Assembly (NCBI GenBank): GCA_025060015.1
Contig: JANXDB010000023.1
Location: 1-35,481, forward strand
Reading direction: 5' to 3'
Source of the DNA: Caldimicrobium sp.
GTDB lineage: Bacteria > Desulfobacterota > Thermodesulfobacteria > Thermodesulfobacteriales > Thermodesulfobacteriaceae
DNA length: 35,481 bases
Both the position numbers and the translations under genes were made by a program. Positions 31,383-35,481 of this stretch are shown here, one piece after another. The notes under the pieces are model-generated. The model worked only from the letters and a program-made list of their open reading frames with translations. It searched no databases and had not been told where the DNA came from. Each line of letters opens with the position of its first letter. Position 1 is the first letter of the stretch.

Positions 31383-33017
31383 ATGCTTCTTGGGTTGCGA
31401 ATTACAAATTTTATACTCATTGAGGAAGCCCATTTGGAATTTGATGAGGGCTTTACTGTATTTACAGGAGAAACAGGTGCCGGGAAATCACTTTTAATAA
31501 AGGCCCTTACTTTACTGCTAGGAGAAAAAGGGGGGCCTAACTACATCAAACCAGGCAAAGAAAGCGCTCAGATTGAAGCTATATTCTGGGGTGGTGAAGG
31601 CCTGGCAAAAAAATTGGAGGCCATGGGATACCCGTCTGAAGAGGAAATTCACGTTAAAAGAGTCTTATCCTACCAAAGACAGCGATGCTATCTAAATGGT
31701 TCACCCATCACTCTGGCTGAACTCTCACAAATTACCAGTGATCTACTTTCCATTACAAGCCAACATGAACATTATTTCTTTCTAAAAAAAGACAATCAAT
31801 TAGCACTTTTAGATTCATTTCTTGGCCTAAACCACCTCCTTAGTGAGTATAAAAAGCTTTACGATGAGTACAAGAATTTAGACCATAAAATTAAAGACCT
31901 AAAAGAAAGGCTTGGTCAAAACCTACTAAAAAGGGATTTCTTGCTCTTTCAAATAAAGGAGATCGAAGATCTGAATCCGAAGCTTGAAGAGGAAGAAGAA
32001 CTTCTTCGCCTAAGGGATCGATTAAAACATCTAAACCTTATAAGGGAACTTGCCCATAGTATTGAAAAAGCCTCTGAAGAGGTAAGCCTTTATCTTGTCA
32101 ACATGCTGAAGCTGGTGCAGAAACTTCTCTCCTTTGAACCCTCTCTTCAGGATCGATATAAGATTATTCAAGATCTTTACTACGAATTGAAGGAACTACA
32201 CGGAGAGATCAGGGGCCTCTACACTGACCTTCCAGAGGATGAGAGAGGACTTGAAGAAATAGAGGCTCGTTTGGCAAGATATGAAAGGATTAAGAAAAAA
32301 TACGCCTGTTCTACGGCCGAGCTTGTCAAATTGAAGGAGAATCTGAAGGAAGAACTAAATCTTCTTGATACCTCAGAGGAGGAGCTATCAACCTTAGAGA
32401 CCAAAAAGAGAAATCTTGAAGAAGTGCTTATAAAGCTGGCATTAAAGATAAGAGAAGCAAGATTGAAGGGCAAAGGAGATTTTCGGGACAGAATCAAGGC
32501 GGAGTTAAAACATCTTGCCATGGAACGAGCAGAATTTGATGTAGATGTAAAGGAAAGAGAGATAAAAGCAGAGAATCTAACAAGCACAGGACTTGATGAG
32601 GTGGAATTTCTATTCACCTCAAATCCTGGAGTGCCACCAAGGACCCTTGACAAAGTGGTTTCTGGTGGAGAACTCTCTCGAATCTTTTTAGCCTTTAAAA
32701 TCATCTCCTTTGACTACGATCGCGGATCAACCCTGATTTTTGACGAGGTGGACTCAGGTATTGGTGGTCTAACTGCTCTGAAGGTTGGAGAAAAGTTAAA
32801 GACCCTCTCTACCAGAACTCAGGTTATATGTATAACACACTTGCCCCAGATTGCCCGCTTTGCTGACCATCACTTTTTGGTTGAAAAGATTTACTCTTCT
32901 CAACAGACAGAGACCTTAATAAGAAAGCTCCATGGAGAAGAGAGAGTTAAAGAGCTTGCTCGTATGCTTGGAGATGAGGACAATTTGGAAATCGCTCGAA
33001 GGTTTTATAACGGTTAA
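31383..33017 (+). CDS. recN: DNA repair protein RecN (SMC-like ATPase)
   Basis: 544 aa, normal RecN size. Walker A is GETGAGKS (29-36) within FDEGFTVFTGETGAGKS. The long central coiled coil (about 150-370) includes the dense charged stretch EEEELLRLRDRLK. The C-terminal half has VSGGELSRIFLAFK (signature), LIFDEVDSGIGG (Walker B) and ICITHLPQIARFAD. RecN aids double-strand-break repair. It has its own promoter after cbiO and a leaderless-type start. The PP-loop gene follows 11 bases downstream. Confidence 0.95.
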   Translation: MLLGLRITNFILIEEAHLEFDEGFTVFTGETGAGKSLLIKALTLLLGEKGGPNYIKPGKESAQIEAIFWGGEGLAKKLEAMGYPSEEEIHVKRVLSYQRQRCYLNGSPITLAELSQITSDLLSITSQHEHYFFLKKDNQLALLDSFLGLNHLLSEYKKLYDEYKNLDHKIKDLKERLGQNLLKRDFLLFQIKEIEDLNPKLEEEEELLRLRDRLKHLNLIRELAHSIEKASEEVSLYLVNMLKLVQKLLSFEPSLQDRYKIIQDLYYELKELHGEIRGLYTDLPEDERGLEEIEARLARYERIKKKYACSTAELVKLKENLKEELNLLDTSEEELSTLETKKRNLEEVLIKLALKIREARLKGKGDFRDRIKAELKHLAMERAEFDVDVKEREIKAENLTSTGLDEVEFLFTSNPGVPPRTLDKVVSGGELSRIFLAFKIISFDYDRGSTLIFDEVDSGIGGLTALKVGEKLKTLSTRTQVICITHLPQIARFADHHFLVEKIYSSQQTETLIRKLHGEERVKELARMLGDEDNLEIARRFYNG

Positions 33018-33028
33018 GATCTTTAATT

Positions 33029-33964
33029 ATGGCCAAAGCAATACTACTCTTTTCAGAGGGCCTTGATAGTTGTCTTGCAGGTTTGATACTGAAGCGTGAG
33101 TCCTTCGAGGTAATAGCTGTTAGATTCATCACTTCTTTTTTTGGTTGGCAATACAAGGAAAAAAGGGAGTCTTTCGATGATAAAATCAAGACCCTTGGAT
33201 TCGACCAGGGAATAGTTGAAGATATAAGCCAAGATTTTCTGAAAATACTCCAATGCCCAAAGCATGGCCGTGGTGATTTAGCTAATCCTTGCATTGACTG
33301 TAAGATTCTCCTTCTCAGAAAAGCAAAGGAACTTATGGTTAGATTTAATGCTGATTTTATTGCTACAGGTGAGGTCTTAGGACAAAGACCCATGAGTCAA
33401 AACAGATCTGCCCTGGAGTTGATTGAAAGAGAAGCAGGGGTCCAAGGCTTGGTGGTAAGACCCCTTTCAGCAAAATTACTCAAAGATAGTGAGCCAGAGA
33501 AGAAGGGCCTTATCAATAGGGACAACCTTTTTGACCATCAGGGTAAAAGCAGAGTCTTCCAGATTAATTTAGCAAAAAACTTAGGGTTAAAGGAAATTCC
33601 CACGCCTGCTGGAGGCTGTCTTCTCACAGACCCAACCATTGGAAAAAGGGTCTTAAAGGTAATTAAGGAAAGGAGACCTTTGGACTTGACTACCGCAGAA
33701 TTGCTAACCTTTGGAAGACATTTCTTTGATGGAGCTCTATGGGTGGTTATGGGTAGACGAGAAGAGGAAAATCTTCGTATAAAAAAATTAATTCTACATC
33801 AGAAACCTCTTTACACACTAGATATACCTTCCCCGGTATTAGCTGTAATTGAAGGTAATCCATCGGGGTCAATGATTAAAGAACTTCTGATTAGACATTC
33901 TAAGAAGGCACAGCTTGCCTTAGCTGAAGGGAGGGAGCCTCATGTCCTCAAAATTGACTCCTAA
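33029..33964 (+). CDS. PP-loop ATPase, predicted tRNA thiolation enzyme (MnmA/ThiI-like)
   Basis: 311 aa. It starts with AILLFSEGLDSCLAGL, a PP-loop (SxGxDS) for ATP adenylation of tRNA. Conserved segments follow: GDLANPCIDCK (a CxxC pair, about 91-101), ADFIATGEVLGQRPMSQNRSAL and IPTPAGGCLLTDP (another Cys). The C-terminal part (GRHFFDGALWVVMGRREEEN) is not recognised. Such proteins are usually annotated as tRNA 4-thiouridine or 2-thiouridine synthases of the MnmA/ThiI superfamily; the exact uridine is unknown. Its end overlaps the next gene by 23 bases. No strong Shine-Dalgarno precedes the ATG, so it may depend on recN translation. Confidence 0.72.
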   Translation: MAKAILLFSEGLDSCLAGLILKRESFEVIAVRFITSFFGWQYKEKRESFDDKIKTLGFDQGIVEDISQDFLKILQCPKHGRGDLANPCIDCKILLLRKAKELMVRFNADFIATGEVLGQRPMSQNRSALELIEREAGVQGLVVRPLSAKLLKDSEPEKKGLINRDNLFDHQGKSRVFQINLAKNLGLKEIPTPAGGCLLTDPTIGKRVLKVIKERRPLDLTTAELLTFGRHFFDGALWVVMGRREEENLRIKKLILHQKPLYTLDIPSPVLAVIEGNPSGSMIKELLIRHSKKAQLALAEGREPHVLKIDS

Positions 33965-34736
33965 AGGTGTTGTGGCCTTCCTTACAGACTTTGGTCTTAT
34001 GGATCACTACGTTGGGGTCATGAAGGGAAGGATTTTAGCTGAACTTTTAGGAGAGGCTAACCCTATTTTCATCGATATAACACATGAAATACCTCCTCAG
34101 GACATCAGAAAAGGAGCCTTGAAATTAAAATTTGCCTACCCCTACTTTCCCCAAGGCACGATTTTCTTAGTGATAGTGGACCCAGGGGTGGGAACTGAGA
34201 GGAAGGCAATAGTTATAGTGACCGAAAATTACTTTTTCGTTGGACCAAATAACGGCGTTTTTACCTTCCCTGCAAAAGAAGCTCAAGTGCTTGAGTGTTT
34301 TGAAATTGACTTAGAGAAGATTATGAGACCACCTTTTTCCTCTACCTTTCATGGCAGGGACCTCTTTGCACCGGCAGTTGCTCAACTTTTAAGAAGAATA
34401 CCAGTTGAGATTTGGAGTAAACCTTTGTCCAATGAAGCTCTCACCCTCCTGTCATTTCCAGAACCTAAAAGGACCGCTAGTGGTTACAGCTTAAGCATCT
34501 GGGATATTGATAGATTTGGCAATCTAATTACCAATTTTTCTAAAATCATGGCCAAGAACCACTTTAAAGTGTTGGTGAACGGTCAAGAGGTAAGAAGGGT
34601 AAACACCTACGGCGAGGGAGGAGATGGAGAGATTTTGGCGCTATTCAGTAGTGAAGGCCTACTTGAAATTGCTATAAGGAACTCCTCAGCAGCTAACTCA
34701 TTGAAGGATCCACAAATTGAGATCATTTTTGAATAA
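33942..34736 (+). CDS. S-adenosyl-L-methionine hydroxide adenosyltransferase (DUF62 family)
   Basis: 264 aa. It has the DUF62/chlorinase-fluorinase fold: GVVAFLTDFGLMDHYVG near the N-terminus (catalytic-site Asp in TDFG), FIDITHEIPPQDI, VVDPGVGTERKAI, FVGPNNGVF, FHGRDLFAPAVAQL and, in the C-terminal domain, WDIDRFGNLITNF. Family members hydrolyse S-adenosylmethionine to adenosine and methionine. GGAGGGAGCCTC precedes the ATG inside the preceding gene. It is the last protein gene of this plus-strand run before the tRNAs. Confidence 0.9.
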   Translation: MSSKLTPKGVVAFLTDFGLMDHYVGVMKGRILAELLGEANPIFIDITHEIPPQDIRKGALKLKFAYPYFPQGTIFLVIVDPGVGTERKAIVIVTENYFFVGPNNGVFTFPAKEAQVLECFEIDLEKIMRPPFSSTFHGRDLFAPAVAQLLRRIPVEIWSKPLSNEALTLLSFPEPKRTASGYSLSIWDIDRFGNLITNFSKIMAKNHFKVLVNGQEVRRVNTYGEGGDGEILALFSSEGLLEIAIRNSSAANSLKDPQIEIIFE

Positions 34737-34908
34737 AAAGGCGTCTTTGCCTGTGACATAAAAAGTCTACGTAAAGGAATCTAACGGGATTTACAGGATT
34801 GACGAAATTCCTGTGCATAATTTCTGTAACCCCATAATTCTTAAATAAATCACTATTGAGGGTATACACATAGTATTGGAAAAGGTGTAGTTTGACTCGT
34901 TGTTTTTA

Positions 34909-34936
34909 TTGACAATTTGGAAAATAGTATTAACTT
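34909..34936 (+). promoter_or_regulatory. Promoter of the tRNA-Val/tRNA-Arg unit
   Basis: TTGACA (34909-34914) and TAACTT (34931-34936) with a 16-base spacer, 13 bases before the tRNA-Val 5' end. The placement fits a short 5' leader for a tRNA transcript. Confidence 0.6.
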
Positions 34937-34949
34937 AAAGGGGAAATCA

Positions 34950-35021
34950 GGGCGGATAGCTCAGGGGGAGAGCATCGGCCTTACAAGCCGGGGGTCAGAG
35001 GTTCGAATCCTCTTCCGCCCA
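34950..35021 (+). tRNA. tRNA-Val (anticodon TAC)
   Basis: The acceptor GGGCGGA pairs with TCCGCCC, the D-arm is GCTCAGGGGGAGAGC, the anticodon loop CTTACAA sits on TCGGC/GCCGG, and the T-arm carries GGTTCGAATCC. Discriminator is A; CCA is not encoded. TAC reads GUA/GUG valine codons. Confidence 0.95.
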
Positions 35022-35032
35022 TTTTTTATTTA

Positions 35033-35106
35033 GCCCCTGTAGCTCAGCAGGATAGAGCGTGAGATTCCTAATCTCAAGGTCGCAGGTTCGAATCCTGCCG
35101 GGGGCG
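35033..35106 (+). tRNA. tRNA-Arg (anticodon CCT)
   Basis: The acceptor GCCCCTG pairs with CGGGGGC, the D-arm is GCTCAGCAGGATAGAGC, the anticodon stem TGAGA/TCTCA encloses TT-CCT-AA, and the T-arm carries GGTTCGAATCC. Discriminator is G; CCA is not encoded. CCT reads AGG arginine codons. It is 11 bases after tRNA-Val, probably the same transcript. Confidence 0.95.
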
Positions 35107-35118
35107 CTTAAATAAGGT

Positions 35119-35481
35119 ATGAAGGCAAAAGAAATCCTTAAAAAGATTCAAGAGGTTTTTCCTCCTAACCAGGCTAAGGTATTGCTCGACTTAGTTGCGC
35201 TTCTGGATGATCTTGTAAAGGTAAGTGATTTCAACGAACTTAAAGCTATTGTTGCTGATCTTGTTAAAGCTCAAAAAGAACTTGCACAAGCTCAGAAAAA
35301 TACAGAAGAGGAACTAAGAAAGCTATCTCAAGAAGTTAAAGAGTTAGCTCAAGCCCAGAAAAAAACTGAAGAACGCCTTGAAGAACTCGCCTCAGCCCAG
35401 AAAAAAACTGAAGAACGCCTTGAAGAACTCGCCTCAGCCCAGAAAAAAACTGAAGAACGCCTTGAAGAACTCGCCTTAGCC
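35119..35481 (+). CDS. Coiled-coil repeat protein, 3' partial (DUF3782/PD-(D/E)XK-like N-terminus)
   Basis: 121 codons visible, running off the window. Start ATG at 35119, preceded by AATAAGGT. Residues 1-45 form a short N-terminal domain ([16 protein letters not shown], then [17 protein letters not shown]). After that the protein is all helical coiled coil, with [14 protein letters not shown] units of 14 residues encoded by near-perfect 42-bp DNA repeats. In several thermophiles such coiled coils sit in front of a PD-(D/E)XK nuclease-like domain (DUF3782 type); that domain, if present, would be beyond the window. It lies 12 bases after tRNA-Arg. Function unknown. Confidence 0.75.
   Translation, partial: MKAKEILKKIQEVFPPNQAKVLLDLVALLDDLVKVSDFNELKAIVADLVKAQKELAQAQKNTEEELRKLSQEVKELAQAQKKTEERLEELASAQKKTEERLEELASAQKKTEERLEELALA
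35353..35481 (+). repeat. Perfect 42-bp tandem repeats in the coiled-coil gene
   Basis: Three copies of a 42-bp unit starting GCCCAGAAAAAAACTGAAGA lie at 35353-35394, 35395-35436 and 35437-35478. They are identical except for one base in the third (TCA to TTA), and the array continues to the window edge. Each encodes 14 residues (two heptads), so changes in copy number keep both frame and coiled-coil register. Confidence 0.92.

Noticed and set aside
32219-32704. 161-codon open frame on the minus strand inside recN
   Set aside because: It is antisense to the well-supported recN coiled coil, Ser-rich as expected from the complement of Glu/Lys codons, and has no start context.
34741-34815. Terminator after the SAM hydroxide adenosyltransferase gene
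   Set aside because: Only a 4-bp stem (AGGC/GCCT) and a loose AGGAAT/ATTCCT pairing could be found, neither with a T-run.

Overview
The window comes from the chromosome of an A+T-rich, anaerobic, probably thermophilic, diderm bacterium. My best guess is Thermodesulfobacteriota (Thermodesulfobacterium/Caldimicrobium type). This is inferred from gene content: a YeiH-type exporter surrounded by universal stress proteins, an FdhB/cytochrome b redox module, a heme-motif histidine kinase with a sigma-54 regulator, class I-beta DAHP synthase, CbiMNQO, and lysine/glutamate-rich proteins. No rRNA or phylogenetic marker is present to settle it. Almost all of the window is core chromosome with tightly packed, often overlapping genes.

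Layout. 1-2577: gene-poor, accessory-looking stretch with the end of an Rpn-like repeat protein, a frameshifted IS481-type transposase remnant and a small membrane-anchored coiled-coil protein. 2578-6152 (minus): tRNA-Thr, then a galE / YpdA-like flavoprotein / SNF-family sodium symporter operon with 4-base overlaps. 6274-10812 (plus): recJ, dgt, a formyltransferase-fold protein and the lipoprotein cpoB (ybgF). 10842-14349 (minus): a UspA, then aroF-type DAHP synthase, phosphomannomutase/phosphoglucomutase and a DUF721 (DciA-like) protein. 14709-17955 (plus): a membrane histidine kinase with a CxxCH heme motif and its NtrC-type response regulator. 17970-22840 (minus): an SRPBCC-like membrane protein, three-gene UspA/small membrane protein/YeiH exporter unit, another UspA, and an electron-transfer pair (Tat-exported 4Fe-4S protein plus cytochrome b). 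23147-27209 (plus): dnaX, ybaB, recR, a degenerate histidine-kinase-like protein and dprA. 27216-28493 (minus): a divergent class II aldolase. 28808-34736 (plus): CbiM/N-like/Q/O metal transporter, recN, a PP-loop ATPase and SAM hydroxide adenosyltransferase. 34950-end: tRNA-Val, tRNA-Arg and a coiled-coil gene made of perfect 42-bp repeats that runs off the window.

How it fits together. The middle (about 14.7-22.8 kb) looks like a redox/stress-responsive energy module: a sensor with a possible heme site, a sigma-54 activator, stress proteins, an anion exporter and a quinone-linked iron-sulfur/cytochrome b pair. The most interesting signal is that the upstream regions of the UspA-small protein-YeiH operon and of the iron-sulfur/cytochrome b operon each carry two TGTTAC-N6-GTAACA-like dyads 33 bp apart. 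This suggests one shared regulator, possibly the neighbouring NtrC-type protein or a CRP/FNR-family factor. Other observations: a 57-aa membrane protein (20382-20555) with the same ribosome-binding leader as its UspA neighbour; an apparently kinase-dead histidine-kinase relative wedged between recR and dprA; and four genes (recJ, recN, dnaX, the sensor kinase) that lack Shine-Dalgarno sequences and look leaderless.
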